Below are positions 43,115 to 52,686 of a DNA stretch of 64,000 nucleotides, in pieces. The stretch is from positions 310,001 to 374,000 of the forward strand of contig NZ_MTQN01000012.1 in assembly GCF_001984195.1 (NCBI RefSeq), given 5' to 3'. This DNA comes from Kribbella sp. ALI-6-A (GTDB lineage Bacteria; Actinomycetota; Actinomycetes; Propionibacteriales; Kribbellaceae). The notes below the pieces were generated by a model, which saw only the letters and a program-made list of their open reading frames with translations, was not told the origin of the DNA and searched no databases. Numbering within the stretch: the first letter of the stretch is position 1; the number at the start of each line of letters is the position of its first letter. The translations under genes were made by a program, and so were the position numbers.

Positions 43115-44737
43115 ATGAAGAACACGTCTGGTTTTCAGGCTGTCCTGGTTGATGTGGTGCGGGCTCCGGGCGGACGGACCGTGCTGGACGGCGTCACTCA
43201 GTCCGTTGCGCTGGGCGAACGGATCGGAGTGATCGGCGAGAACGGGTCGGGCAAGTCGACCCTACTGAGGGTGCTCGCCGGGGTCGACGTTCCTGACGGC
43301 GGGCAGGTGCGCACGCACGTGCCCGGCGGGATCGGCTACCTGCCGCAGACTCCGGACCTGCCGCCCGGCGACACCGTCCAGGACGCCGTCGACGACGCTT
43401 TGGCGGAATTGCGTGCGCTCGAAGCGCAGATGCGCGCCGCGGAGGAGGAACTCACCGCGGAGCCGGCCGATCTGGACGAAGTACTCCAGCGGTACGGCGA
43501 CCTGGTGGAAGCCTTCGAAGCGCGTGACGGCTACGCGGCCGACGCGCGGGTCGAGGCGGCGATGCACGGGCTCGGCCTGGCCGGCATCGGGCGTGACCGG
43601 TTGCTGGGATCGCTGTCCGGCGGCGAGCAGTGCCGGCTGGGTCTGGCCTGCATTCTCGCGGCGTCGCCGCAGTTGCTTCTGCTCGACGAGCCGACCAACC
43701 ACCTCGACGCCGCCGCGCTCGAGTGGCTGGAGGAGCGGCTGCGGGCGCATCCCGGCAGCGTGGTTGTGGTTTCCCACGACCGCGTTTTCCTCGAACGGGT
43801 CACCACCGCCCTGTGGGAGGTGGAGGCCGAGCAGCACACCGTCGTACGGCACGGCAACGGCTACGCGGGATTCCTGCAGGCCAGGCAGGCGGCGCGGCTG
43901 CGCTGGGAGCAGGAGTACGAGGAGTGGCAGCAGGAGACGGCTCGGCAGAAGGACCTGGCCCGCAAGGCCGCGAACACCCTGGCCTCGGGACCGCGCCCGG
44001 ACGCCGAGGCGGCCGGGCGTCATCAGCGCAGCGTGGAGAAGCAGATCTCCGCGCGCGTCCGCCAGGCCAAGGAGCGGCTCCGGCGATTGGAGGAGAACCC
44101 GGTGCCCCGCCCACCGGCGCCGATGCGGTTCACAGCGAAGCCCCAGGGCGGCGGCGCCAAGGGAACGCTTGCCGACCTCCACCAGGTCCGCGTCGACGGC
44201 CGTCTCGAGGTCCGCAGCCTGGAGATCAAGACCGGCGATCGCCTGCACATCGTCGGCCCGAACGGCGCCGGCAAGACCACGCTGCTGCGCGTCCTGGCCG
44301 GCGATCTCACCCCGGACCGAGGCGACGTACGACGTCCCGCCCGGATCGGCTGGCTCCCGCAGCAAACAGTTGTCACCAAGCCGGACGAACCGCTGCTGAA
44401 GGCCTACGCCCAAGGCCTCCCCGGTACGCCGGACGAACACCGCGGCGCGCTGCTCGGCCTCGGCCTGTTCCGCCCGCACGACCTGCACACCCCGGTCGGC
44501 AACCTGTCGACCGGTCAGCTCCGCCGCCTCGACCTCGCCCGGCTGCTGCGTCGTCCCGTCGACCTGATGCTGCTGGACGAACCCACCAACCACCTGTCCC
44601 CGGCATTGGTCGAAGACCTGGAAAACGCCCTGTCCACCTACCGGGGAGCCCTGGTCATCGTGTCCCACGACCGCATGCTCGCTCGCCGCTTCCAGGGCGA
44701 GACGCTCGAACTGCGGGACGGCCGACTCGTGGCCTGA
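43115..44737 (+). CDS. ABC-F family ATPase, likely ribosome-protection resistance factor
   Basis: About 540 aa with two ATPase domains and no membrane part. First: GENGSGKST, LSGGEQCRLGLA, LLLLDEPTNHLD. Second: GPNGAGKTT, LSTGQLRRLDLA, LMLLDEPTNHLS. The interdomain linker (EYEEWQQETARQKDLARKAA) is a long coiled coil, as needed to reach the ribosomal P/E sites. The start is the ATG at 43115. Members protect ribosomes from macrolides, lincosamides, streptogramins or pleuromutilins; the leader peptide supports an antibiotic-resistance role. Confidence 0.9.
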   Translation: MKNTSGFQAVLVDVVRAPGGRTVLDGVTQSVALGERIGVIGENGSGKSTLLRVLAGVDVPDGGQVRTHVPGGIGYLPQTPDLPPGDTVQDAVDDALAELRALEAQMRAAEEELTAEPADLDEVLQRYGDLVEAFEARDGYAADARVEAAMHGLGLAGIGRDRLLGSLSGGEQCRLGLACILAASPQLLLLDEPTNHLDAAALEWLEERLRAHPGSVVVVSHDRVFLERVTTALWEVEAEQHTVVRHGNGYAGFLQARQAARLRWEQEYEEWQQETARQKDLARKAANTLASGPRPDAEAAGRHQRSVEKQISARVRQAKERLRRLEENPVPRPPAPMRFTAKPQGGGAKGTLADLHQVRVDGRLEVRSLEIKTGDRLHIVGPNGAGKTTLLRVLAGDLTPDRGDVRRPARIGWLPQQTVVTKPDEPLLKAYAQGLPGTPDEHRGALLGLGLFRPHDLHTPVGNLSTGQLRRLDLARLLRRPVDLMLLDEPTNHLSPALVEDLENALSTYRGALVIVSHDRMLARRFQGETLELRDGRLVA

Positions 44738-44766
44738 CCCCTGTTCGATCCAGCAACACCCGAGCG

Positions 44767-44791
44767 CTATCTATTGACTTTCGATCGATAG
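44767..44791. promoter_or_regulatory. Operator-like inverted repeat
   Basis: CTATCTATTGA and TCGATCGATAG form a palindrome (9 of 11 positions pair) around CTT, 18 bp before the ATG of the next gene, and contain TTGACT as a possible -35. The CTATC/GATAG ends also occur in the operator at 58456. Confidence 0.5.
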
Positions 44792-44808
44792 TGAGCGATC
44801 TTCAATGC

Positions 44809-45651
44809 ATGACGACGCTTCCTCGCAGACTGACGACCCTTGTCACGCGGCCACTGGTCGCCGTACTGGCTGTCACGGTGGTGATCGCCGGCGCCGGTAC
44901 GGCGGCCGCCAAGGACTGGCTGCCGATCTTCCAGACCCAGCAGGTGGCACCGGTGAGCCTGAGCGCGGCCGATCTGGTCGCCCTGCCCGACCTCCGGGCG
45001 TACGGCGACGTCGCCGTGACGGGCGCCAACGGCGTCCGCGAGGTGAAGGACGCGACTGCCGCCGGGGTGCAGTCGGGTCTGGACGTGCCGGAGGTCAGCA
45101 AGCTGCCGAGCGGGGTGACCGGCAACCCGTCGTACCAGGTGGGTGGGAAGGTGAGCGTGAGCTTCACCTTCTCGGCGGCCCGCGCCGCACAGGCGGCGGA
45201 GAAGGCCGGGGAGAAGTTGCCGGCACCGCCCGCGGGGCTGGACGGTCAGCCGATCCGGCTCGACGCGGGCCCAGGCGTCGCACAGGTGTGGAAGTCGGCG
45301 AGCGGTGCGCCGGGGCTGCTGGTCGGCCGCGCGATCGCGCCGACGGCACACTCCACGGGCATCGAGTTCGCGACGGCGCGCGACTACCTGCTGTCGTTGC
45401 CGGGCATCCCGGTGGAGGTTGCGACAAAGCTGCGGGCGTTCGGTGGGGACGGCTCGACGTTGCCGCTGCCGGTCCCCGCTGAGCAGGTGAACAGCTCGAC
45501 GGCGAAGGTGAACGGGCATCAGGCAACGGTTCTGACTACTCGTGACCGGGCCGTCTCGGCGGTCGTGTGGGTGTCCGACGGAGTGGTCACCGCCGTGGCC
45601 GGTTCGCTGGACAAGGACGAGGTCGTGGACGTCGCCCGGAGCCTGCGCTGA
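44809..45651 (+). CDS. Exported hypothetical protein upstream of an ABC exporter
   Basis: About 280 aa. An N-terminal export or anchor segment (LVTRPLVAVLAVTVVIAGAG) is followed by a periplasmic-type domain with two similar halves and DARVR-like beta patterns (YQVGGKVSVSFTFSAARAA; GHQATVLTTRDRAVSAVVWV). It stands 15 bp before the ABC ATPase gene and is probably in that operon. A sensor or accessory for the exporter is inferred. Confidence 0.7.
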   Translation: MTTLPRRLTTLVTRPLVAVLAVTVVIAGAGTAAAKDWLPIFQTQQVAPVSLSAADLVALPDLRAYGDVAVTGANGVREVKDATAAGVQSGLDVPEVSKLPSGVTGNPSYQVGGKVSVSFTFSAARAAQAAEKAGEKLPAPPAGLDGQPIRLDAGPGVAQVWKSASGAPGLLVGRAIAPTAHSTGIEFATARDYLLSLPGIPVEVATKLRAFGGDGSTLPLPVPAEQVNSSTAKVNGHQATVLTTRDRAVSAVVWVSDGVVTAVAGSLDKDEVVDVARSLR

Positions 45652-45665
45652 ACGCCATCGATGCC

Positions 45666-46607
45666 GTGAGCAACGAAACCCGTACGCCGGTCGAGCCGGC
45701 CGCGCAGCCGGTCGTCCGGTGTTCGGGGTTGCGCAAGCGGTACGGGAAGCGCACGGCGGTCGAGAACGTGTCGCTGGAGGTCTCCCGCGGCGAGATCGTC
45801 GGCCTGCTCGGCCCGAACGGTGCCGGCAAGACGACCGTGATCAAGATGATGCTCGGCCTGGTCACGCCGGACGCCGGGGAGGCACTCCTGCTCGGCCGGC
45901 CCGCCGGTGATCCCGCCGCCCGGGCGCGCGTCGGTTACCTGCCCGAGCTGTTCCGCTACCAGCCCTGGCTGAGTGCGGCCGAAGTCCTCTCCCTGCACGT
46001 CAAGCTCGCTCGCGCCGACGTCTCCGCGCAGGAGCGACAGGAGTGCCTCGAACTCGTGGGCCTGGGGCAACGAGTTCGCGATCGCGTCGGCGGCTTCTCC
46101 AAGGGCATGCAGCAACGCCTCGGCCTGGCCGTCGCGCTCGTCGCGCGGCCGGAGTTCGTGATCCTGGACGAACCGACCAGCGCTCTCGACCCGCTCGGCC
46201 GGGCCGACGTCCGCGACATCGTCCTGGAGCTGAAATCGCGGCAGGTCGCCGTACTGCTCAACTCGCATCTGATCGGCGAGGTCGAGCGGGTCTGTGACCG
46301 GGTGGTCATCCTTGACCGGGGCAACGTCGCCGCGGCCGGCTCACTGGCCGAGCTGCTCGGTCAGCGCGAGCTTCGTCTCCACCTGACCGGGGTGACTCCG
46401 GCGGCCACCGCGAGATTGGCCGAGACCACCGTGCTCGACCACACCGGCGACTGGATCACCGTCGCCCTGCCCGCCGACGACGACGCCATCGTTCCCGCGC
46501 TGATCAGCGATCTGGCCGGCCTGGGCGTCCAGATCCACGCCGTCGAACCGGGCCGCATCACCCTGGAAGAACGTCTCCTCGGAATCCTGCGCAAGGCGGA
46601 CCAATGA
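45666..46607 (+). CDS. ABC transporter ATP-binding protein
   Basis: 313 aa from the GTG at 45666. Walker A GPNGAGKTT, Q-loop in RVGYLPELFRY, signature FSKGMQQRLGLAVAL, Walker B FVILDEPTSALD. The ABC-2 subfamily (CcmA/NatA-like) pairs with a one-gene permease. Its stop overlaps the permease start by 4 bases (ATGA). Confidence 0.92.
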   Translation: MSNETRTPVEPAAQPVVRCSGLRKRYGKRTAVENVSLEVSRGEIVGLLGPNGAGKTTVIKMMLGLVTPDAGEALLLGRPAGDPAARARVGYLPELFRYQPWLSAAEVLSLHVKLARADVSAQERQECLELVGLGQRVRDRVGGFSKGMQQRLGLAVALVARPEFVILDEPTSALDPLGRADVRDIVLELKSRQVAVLLNSHLIGEVERVCDRVVILDRGNVAAAGSLAELLGQRELRLHLTGVTPAATARLAETTVLDHTGDWITVALPADDDAIVPALISDLAGLGVQIHAVEPGRITLEERLLGILRKADQ

Positions 46608-47452
46608 GCACTGTCCTCACCATCACCGGCCTGACCCTGCGCGAGGCCTCGCGCCGCCGGGTGATGCTTGCCCTCGGCATCCTCACTGTTCTGCTGCTCG
46701 CGTTGTCCGCTTGGGGTTTCTCGCGCCTGGCGGCGGAGTCCGGCGGCACGATGACCTCCGGCGAGGCGCGTCTGACGGCGTCGATCCTGCTCAATCTGGT
46801 GATGTTCGGGTTCAGCCTGATCGCCGCGCTGGGCACCGCCTTCCTCACCGGTCCGACCTTGGCGGGCGAGACCGAGTCCGGGATCGCCTTGACCGTCCTG
46901 GCCCGACCGGTACGCCGATCCGCCTTCCTGCTGGGCAAATGGCTCGGACTGGTCACCTTCGGCGGCGGGTTCGTCGTACTGGCGGGGCTGGCGCAGTGTC
47001 TGGTCGTCTGGCTCACGGTCGGCTACTGGCCACCCAACCCCGCCGGCGCGCTCGCCTTGCTGGCCGCGCAGACCACCGTGCTGCTGACGCTGGCCGTGCT
47101 GCTCTCGACAGCGATCTCCCCCATGGCGTCGGGAGTCGTTGCCGTAGGCCTCTTCGGTACGACGTGGGTGGCCGGCGTGGTCGGTGGCCTCGGCGCGTCT
47201 CTCGGCAACGAAGCGATCGCCCGGATCGGCACGCTGTCGCGCATCTTCCTGCCCACCGACGGCCTGTGGCGCGGCGCGATGCACGCCTTCCAGGACCCGT
47301 CGGCGCTGATGCAGTTCGGCGACGGCGACGGCGAGGCCTTCCCGTTCCTGGGCGCCGCTCCGCTGACGCCCGCCTACCTAGTCTGGGTCGCTGTCTGGGT
47401 CGCGATGCTGTGGTCGCTGGCCGCGTTGTCGTTCAGCCGCAAGGACCTCTGA
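46604..47452 (+). CDS. ABC-2-type permease subunit
   Basis: A 282-aa protein with about six hydrophobic segments, e.g. MLALGILTVLLLALSAWGF, ALAVLLSTAISPMASGVV and LVWVAVWVAMLWSLAAL. The ETESGIALTVLARPVRR loop is the coupling element typical of NosY/ABC-2 permeases. With the ATPase at 45666 it forms an exporter. The preceding secreted protein may belong to it; the substrate is unknown. Confidence 0.88.
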   Translation: MSTVLTITGLTLREASRRRVMLALGILTVLLLALSAWGFSRLAAESGGTMTSGEARLTASILLNLVMFGFSLIAALGTAFLTGPTLAGETESGIALTVLARPVRRSAFLLGKWLGLVTFGGGFVVLAGLAQCLVVWLTVGYWPPNPAGALALLAAQTTVLLTLAVLLSTAISPMASGVVAVGLFGTTWVAGVVGGLGASLGNEAIARIGTLSRIFLPTDGLWRGAMHAFQDPSALMQFGDGDGEAFPFLGAAPLTPAYLVWVAVWVAMLWSLAALSFSRKDL

Positions 47453-47604
47453 CGGGTTGATGGACTTCGCGGTGGGGCGTCCGGTACGGTCGTTCGTACG
47501 TGGCCGGGGCCGCGTCGAGACTCGCCGGAAGGCTGGAAGCCACCCCACTGCGGAGTCCACCGCGCTCCTTGGCCCGTGCGAGTCCGGGCGCGAGAGGACG
47601 CGCT

Positions 47605-48765
47605 GTGAGATATCTGCCTGACAAGCCGAGCTTGGGATTCCTGCGTCGCGAGGCCAAAGACCTGCTGGCCGCGCTGCGCGAATCGTCGCCCTCGGCGACA
47701 CTGGCCGACGCGCAGCGGGCGCTGGCCGTCGAGTACGGGCTGCGCGACTGGGCCGAGCTGAGAAGCGAAGTCGAGCGGCGGGTGGCCGACGTACCGGTGG
47801 CGCCGGAGGGACTTGCCGAAGCCTTGGCCGACACCTTCGGTCTCGGACCGCTGACGGCCCCGGCGGCGCCGGTTTCCTTCACGCCGATGGGCCGCTCCTG
47901 GTCGCTGACCACCGATCGGGGGCGCTGGCTGGCCATCACCGTGCACCCCTGGATCACCAACGAGCAGGCCGAGCGGGGAGCACGCCTCCGCGATGCCGCG
48001 GTCGCCGCCGGGCTGTGCGCGCCGACGCCGGTCCGCAGCCCTTCCGGCCGCCTGATCGAATCCGTCCAGGACGGGAACTGGCGGGTCCACGAGTGGATCG
48101 AGGTCGGGCCGGCGCCGGTCCTTCCGGCGCCTGCCGCGATCGCCCGTCAGGTCGGTTCGGCGTACGGGACGTTGCACTCGCTCGGGCTTCCGGGGGACGC
48201 TCCGGTCCACTGGTACGTGTCCACGCGGAGGTCGGACGCCGAATGGCAGGACCTGCTGAGCAGGGCGCGAGCCGCGGGCAAGCCTTGGGCCGAACAACTC
48301 GCGCGGACCCTGCCGGTCCTGGCGGAGCTCGGCACGATCGATGCCGATCTCGAGGCCGATCTGATCCTGTGCAACAGCAACCTCATCCCCGAGCACGTCC
48401 GGATCGGCCACCGGGACCAACTCGTGATCACCGAGTGGGACTTCGCCGGCTCCCTGCCTGCCACGCAGGAAGTCGGCGTCGCCCTGGGGCAGTGGGCTCT
48501 GCGCCCACCCCTCAACGTCGAAGCAGCGAAGGCCTTCCGGCGCGGCTACACCGAGGCCGCCGGCTCGTGGCCGGACGTGGACCTGTCATCCTTCGCCGTC
48601 GCCACGACGGCGTACCTGAACTGGACGTACAACACGATCTGCGAAGCCATTGACCCCGCGGACGCCGACCAGGCCGACGTCTCCGAACGCGGCACCCTCG
48701 ACCTGCTGGACCGCCCGATGACCCGCGCCGGACTACAACAGTTGCTGGCGGCAATCAACAGCTGA
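47605..48765 (+). CDS. Aminoglycoside-phosphotransferase-like kinase-fold protein
   Basis: About 386 aa from the GTG at 47605. A short N-terminal helical motif (LADAQRALAVEYGLRDWAEL) often fronts such proteins. The kinase fold is suggested by WRVHEWIEVGPAPVLP (hinge), DADLEADLILCNSNLIPEH (catalytic loop position) and LVITEWDFAG (DFG-like). The HGD Asp is not in its usual place, so activity may be weak or altered. Related to APH/choline-kinase families; substrate unknown. Confidence 0.7.
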   Translation: MRYLPDKPSLGFLRREAKDLLAALRESSPSATLADAQRALAVEYGLRDWAELRSEVERRVADVPVAPEGLAEALADTFGLGPLTAPAAPVSFTPMGRSWSLTTDRGRWLAITVHPWITNEQAERGARLRDAAVAAGLCAPTPVRSPSGRLIESVQDGNWRVHEWIEVGPAPVLPAPAAIARQVGSAYGTLHSLGLPGDAPVHWYVSTRRSDAEWQDLLSRARAAGKPWAEQLARTLPVLAELGTIDADLEADLILCNSNLIPEHVRIGHRDQLVITEWDFAGSLPATQEVGVALGQWALRPPLNVEAAKAFRRGYTEAAGSWPDVDLSSFAVATTAYLNWTYNTICEAIDPADADQADVSERGTLDLLDRPMTRAGLQQLLAAINS

Positions 48766-48889
48766 TCGGTCGTCCCGCTCGCCGGCTGATCTGCAGCTTG
48801 CTGCACTTGTCACTTGCTGCAACCCGATGGTCACAGCAGCCCCCTGCGCCCAGACTCGGACCTGATATTCCCCCCGAGAGCGGAGTTCG

Positions 48890-49336
48890 ATGATGGGTTA
48901 CGTGCGCAAGACCATCGCATTGGCGGGTGCGGCGGCCGGTCTCGCCGCCGTCGTCCAGGCACCGGCCCAGGCGAGTGTCCAGTACGCCGACGACCAGTGG
49001 GGGCCGATCTGCTCTCCCGGTGGTTGCACCAGCAAGGCCGATGGCTGGATCGTGTGGGCCAACCGCACGGCAACGGTGGGGGGTTCGGTCCAGGACGACA
49101 TCGCGAACCAGCAGACCACCGTCTACTTCGACGCCTTTCAGGGCAGCGTGAAGGTCGACAGTGAGACCCGTACGGCGAAGGTGTCGGACACGGCTCCCGT
49201 CTCGTTCCGTTTCACGATCGGCAACCCCGACCTGCCGGGCGGGATCGACCGGATCCGTATCCAGATCTGCCGCACGCCCGTCGGCGGATCGGAGATCTGC
49301 GACCCGGTCCAGTGGAACGAGAACCGGGACTTCTGA
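48890..49336 (+). CDS. Secreted hypothetical protein
   Basis: 148 aa. Signal peptide MMGYVRKTIALAGAAAGLAA then AQAS. The mature part has four cysteines (ICSPGGC; QICRTPVGGSEIC), probably two disulfides, and beta-strand patterns. No family recognised. ATG codons at 48890 and 48893 are equally possible. Confidence 0.7.
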   Translation: MMGYVRKTIALAGAAAGLAAVVQAPAQASVQYADDQWGPICSPGGCTSKADGWIVWANRTATVGGSVQDDIANQQTTVYFDAFQGSVKVDSETRTAKVSDTAPVSFRFTIGNPDLPGGIDRIRIQICRTPVGGSEICDPVQWNENRDF

Positions 49337-49437
49337 CCTCCGCCGCGCCGGCCGCCGTCTCCCCCGAGGCAGTAGGCGGCGCTTCACGAGCAGACTTCAC
49401 TTGACCCGGCGGGCCTCGACCGTGGGATATCGTTCGG

Positions 49438-49836
49438 TTACTCGCCTAGTTCCTCGAAAAGCGTGAGTTGGATGCCGCCGGGCGTTTCCAGGCGGGCGTT
49501 GAGGGAGTTCCACGGTGTGCGGGTGGGTGGGGCGATCAGGTTCGCGCCGGCTTCGGTGAGGGTGTGGGTGGTGCCGGTGGCGTCGGTGACCTCAAGGGCA
49601 ACGCGGAACTGGCCGGCGACGCGGCGGCCGACCTCGACGTCGTCGATGTAGGCGGCGTGGTTGGGGTCGGTGATCTCCAGGGTGGCACGGCCGGCGTTCA
49701 GGATCGTCACGCTGCCGTTCTCGGAGGTGTAGGCCTCCTCCTCGGTCAGGCCGAGGACGTCGCGGTAGAACGCGACCGCCTCGGCGTAGTCGGGCGCGGT
49801 GACCACCAGTCGCAGTTGTTTGATCTGCTCGCTCAT
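49438..49836 (-). CDS. VOC-family (glyoxalase/bleomycin-resistance) protein
   Basis: A 132-aa protein. Features of a vicinal-oxygen-chelate module: VVTAPDYAEAVAFYRDVLG near the N-terminus and a C-terminal NARLETPGGIQLTLFEEL with the second metal-ligand Glu. Small metal-dependent lyase, isomerase or antibiotic-binding protein. Confidence 0.88.
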   Translation of the reverse strand: MSEQIKQLRLVVTAPDYAEAVAFYRDVLGLTEEEAYTSENGSVTILNAGRATLEITDPNHAAYIDDVEVGRRVAGQFRVALEVTDATGTTHTLTEAGANLIAPPTRTPWNSLNARLETPGGIQLTLFEELGE

Positions 49837-49867
49837 CTGCCGATTCTCACTCGCACCGGGGTCTCGC

Positions 49868-50476
49868 CTACTTCGGGGGAACGAAAGGCGCGATCAGCAA
49901 CCGGCCGTTCACCGGATCAGCCGGACGGCTGCCGTCCGCCTTGCGCAGCTGAAGCGTCAGGACGAAGCGCCCGGAGATCGGGACGGTCCAGTCCTTGTAC
50001 GAAGGTGTTGCCGTGCAGGCCAGCTCGGTGGTGACGCCCTGCCGGCTGATCGTGGGGCCGGGCTTTGCGTCGAACCTCGCCGTCAGCGTCTCGGTGGTGT
50101 CACACACCAGACCCACCCGTACGACGGATCCCTTCGGCAGATCGACCGTGAGGGAGGTTCGGTTCCGCCCCAGCTCCGCAGCGATCGGTTGTCCGTCGAC
50201 CAGTGCCCCGATCCGGATCGGCACCGTCAGCGTTTCCGCGGTGACGAAGGTATTCAGGTCGATCCTCTCGGCCGCCGGGGCCTCGGTCGCGTGCCTGTCG
50301 ACCACACCGAGCCCGGCGATCAGCACCGCACCCGCGGCCACCCCGGTGAGAGCTCGCCGCCGACGACGCCGGGTCCGCCTGACCGCCACCAACGCGGGCA
50401 TCGGATCCACCGACACCGATTCCGGAACCTCCTCGGCCTTGCGCCTCAGCAGTTCGCTGAACTCGTCGGTGTCCAT
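49868..50476 (-). CDS. Membrane-anchored partner of SigE-type sigma factor (second copy)
   Basis: A 202-aa protein with an Arg-rich cytoplasmic patch (VAVRRTRRRRRRALTG), one transmembrane helix and an extracytoplasmic domain. Its ATG overlaps the sigma stop by one base (TGATG). Same design as the protein at 39722: Met-Asp-rich start, VSVDPMPALVAVRR, then the helix. Confidence 0.72.
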   Translation of the reverse strand: MDTDEFSELLRRKAEEVPESVSVDPMPALVAVRRTRRRRRRALTGVAAGAVLIAGLGVVDRHATEAPAAERIDLNTFVTAETLTVPIRIGALVDGQPIAAELGRNRTSLTVDLPKGSVVRVGLVCDTTETLTARFDAKPGPTISRQGVTTELACTATPSYKDWTVPISGRFVLTLQLRKADGSRPADPVNGRLLIAPFVPPK

Positions 50477-51018
50477 CACTCCTCCTCCGTCACAACGAGT
50501 GCGGGATCGACCCGCAGTTTGGCCAGCGCCCGGTGCGACTGACTCTTCACCGTGCCGACCGAGCAGCCGAGCGCCGCCGCGGTCTCGATCTCGGTGAGGT
50601 CCTCGAAGTAGCGCAGCACGACGATCGCGCGCATCCGCTTCGGCAGCCGGCGCAGGGCGGCGAACAGATCGGTGTTCTCGGTCACCTGCTGGTACGGCGT
50701 ACCGGCGGTTTCGAAGAGCTCGTCGACGACCTGCTCGGGCCGGCTTCTTCGGCGTCGCCACCAGGCGAAGTAGGTGTTCAGGAGCACCCGTCGAACGTAC
50801 GGCGCCGGGTCGTCCCCGTGGATGCGATGCCACGACTCCCAGCTCTTGACCAGTGCGATCTGCACCAGGTCCTCGGCGTGATGCCGGTCCTGGGTGAGCA
50901 GGTAGGCCATCTGGATCAGCGAGCGGTGCCGGGCCGCCACGAAGCCGGCGAAGTCCGCGTCGCTCGCGGTTCGCGCCTGCTCCGCGGGCTCCGTCCAGGA
51001 CGCCACTTGATCGGTCAC
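50476..51018 (-). CDS. SigE-family ECF sigma factor (second copy)
   Basis: About 180 aa from the GTG at 51018; a longer frame reaches 51066. Region 2: AYLLTQDRHHAEDLVQIAL; region 4: LPKRMRAIVVLRYFEDLTE and ALGCSVGTVKSQSHRAL. Coupled to the membrane protein downstream. Paralogue of 40561-41055. Confidence 0.9.
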   Translation of the reverse strand: MTDQVASWTEPAEQARTASDADFAGFVAARHRSLIQMAYLLTQDRHHAEDLVQIALVKSWESWHRIHGDDPAPYVRRVLLNTYFAWWRRRRSRPEQVVDELFETAGTPYQQVTENTDLFAALRRLPKRMRAIVVLRYFEDLTEIETAAALGCSVGTVKSQSHRALAKLRVDPALVVTEEE

Positions 51019-51200
51019 ATCAGGTGAGAGTGAGCCTGGGCGGCGGATGGTTGGCCTGCGGGACACGGAAGTTTGTCACCCGGGACCTTTGGCGGTCACG
51101 GGTCATCATCAGTGGCGCGACCGTTGCGTCAGTTAAATCACCCAGCCACCCATTAGCATCGTGAACGAACTCGGCTTGAACTAACGCGTACAGTGGACCC

Positions 51201-51788
51201 ATGCCCATCAGGCCGACCGTCACACAGTTGCTCGACGCGGGCTTCGCCATGGGCGGTGAGGCGTTGGTCGCCCTCGACCTCGCCGACACCGAGATCCTCG
51301 TGACCGACCCGGTGACCGACCTGCTCCGGACCGACGAGCAGCACACCACCTGGTGGCAATTGCAGGCGGGCCGGCTCCCGGAAGGGCCCCTCCCGGACGT
51401 CGTGGCGACGCGGCGACTGCGATCGGCGGTGCGTGAGGTGCTCGACGCCCAACTCACCGACCGGCGACCGCGAGCGACCGCGATCGAGGACCTGAACGCG
51501 GCCACGGCAGCGGCTCCGTACAGTGTCCGGCTCGGCCCGGACGGCCAGCTCCAGACGCGCTACCACCCCGAGTACGGCGGCAACGCCAAGCTGGCCGCGA
51601 TCGCTCGCGAAACGATCGAGCTGCTGGCCGATCCGGAACGACTGACGCTGCTGCGGCGCTGCGCCAATTCCCAGTGCTCGATGCTCTTCCTCGCCGAGCA
51701 CAAACGCCGCCAGTGGTGCGTCGGCAGCATCTGCGGCAACCGCACGCGCGTCGCCCGTCACTACGACAAGACCCGGAGGCACGCATGA
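51201..51788 (+). CDS. CGNR zinc-finger regulator with ABATE domain
   Basis: A 195-aa protein. The C-terminal zinc finger reads RRCANSQCSMLFLAEHKRR and CVGSICGNRTRVARHY (CxxxxC, then CxxxCGNR). The N-terminal part is the ABATE stress-sensing domain. CGNR proteins regulate stress or small-molecule response genes. It overlaps the next gene by 4 bases (ATGA), so they form an operon. A second family member is at 59104. Confidence 0.9.
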   Translation: MPIRPTVTQLLDAGFAMGGEALVALDLADTEILVTDPVTDLLRTDEQHTTWWQLQAGRLPEGPLPDVVATRRLRSAVREVLDAQLTDRRPRATAIEDLNAATAAAPYSVRLGPDGQLQTRYHPEYGGNAKLAAIARETIELLADPERLTLLRRCANSQCSMLFLAEHKRRQWCVGSICGNRTRVARHYDKTRRHA

Positions 51789-52642
51789 CCGCAGTCGATC
51801 GGCCGGTCCCGCCAACCGTACGGGCCAGGCCGGCCGTCGGATTTCACGAAGGTGAGTTGGCGGTGCAGCGACGGGCCGGCGTACAGCACGACGCCTCCCG
51901 GCTGGAGGGGATGCTGCGGCCTCCGCTGCTCGACGGCGGTGCGCAGAACTTCCTGGCGCAGCGTCAGTTCGCCGTCATCACCGGACGGGACGCCGAAGGA
52001 CGCCTCTGGACCTCACCGCTGCGCGGCCCGGCCGGCTTCCTCGACGCGGCCGGTACGACGCTCACCGTGCACGCGGGTCTGCCCGAGGGCGATCCCCTGC
52101 ACCTGATGCCGGCCGACCAGCCCGCCGGGCTGATCGTGATCGAGTTCGCGATCCGCCGCCGCGTCCGGGTCAACGGCACCCTCACCGCAAGTACGCCGAA
52201 CACGCTCGTACTCACCGCCGAGCAGGCCTACGGCAACTGCCCGCAGTACATCCACCCCCGTCCATTGCCCCCAGCAACCAGCACACCCGCGGAGACCCGG
52301 ACCGCCGACGGCCTGCTCGGCCGCGCGCTGATCGAACGATCGGACACGTTCTTCCTCGGCACGACCCATCACGAGCGCGGCGCGGACACGTCGCACAAAG
52401 GTGGCACGGTGCATGTCGACGGCGACGAGCTGTGGTGGGCCGACAAGCCCGGCAACAACATGTTCAACAGCCTCGGCAACCTGGTCGCCGATCCGGAGGC
52501 CGCGCTGCTGTTCGTCGACTTCTCGACCGGAGCCTCGCTGCACCTGTCCGGAACCGCGACGATCGACTGGGACGCCCCGACCGAGACAGGTCGCGCTGTC
52601 CGGTTCACTCCGGTCCGGTCAATACTGACCGGGTCCGCTTGA
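51785..52642 (+). CDS. Pyridoxamine 5'-phosphate oxidase family (FMN-binding) protein
   Basis: A 285-aa protein. PNPOx-type flavin-binding split barrel: QNFLAQRQFAVITGRDAEGR, LIVIEFAIRRRVRVNGTL, FFLGTTHHERGADTSHKGG. The longer form with two similar halves is common in actinomycetes as an F420 or FMN-dependent reductase of unknown substrate. Co-transcribed with the CGNR regulator. Confidence 0.85.
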   Translation: MTAVDRPVPPTVRARPAVGFHEGELAVQRRAGVQHDASRLEGMLRPPLLDGGAQNFLAQRQFAVITGRDAEGRLWTSPLRGPAGFLDAAGTTLTVHAGLPEGDPLHLMPADQPAGLIVIEFAIRRRVRVNGTLTASTPNTLVLTAEQAYGNCPQYIHPRPLPPATSTPAETRTADGLLGRALIERSDTFFLGTTHHERGADTSHKGGTVHVDGDELWWADKPGNNMFNSLGNLVADPEAALLFVDFSTGASLHLSGTATIDWDAPTETGRAVRFTPVRSILTGSA

Positions 52643-52686
52643 TCACCGGGAGGCGTGACGAGCGGCCGGCGTTGCGCGGACGAGGC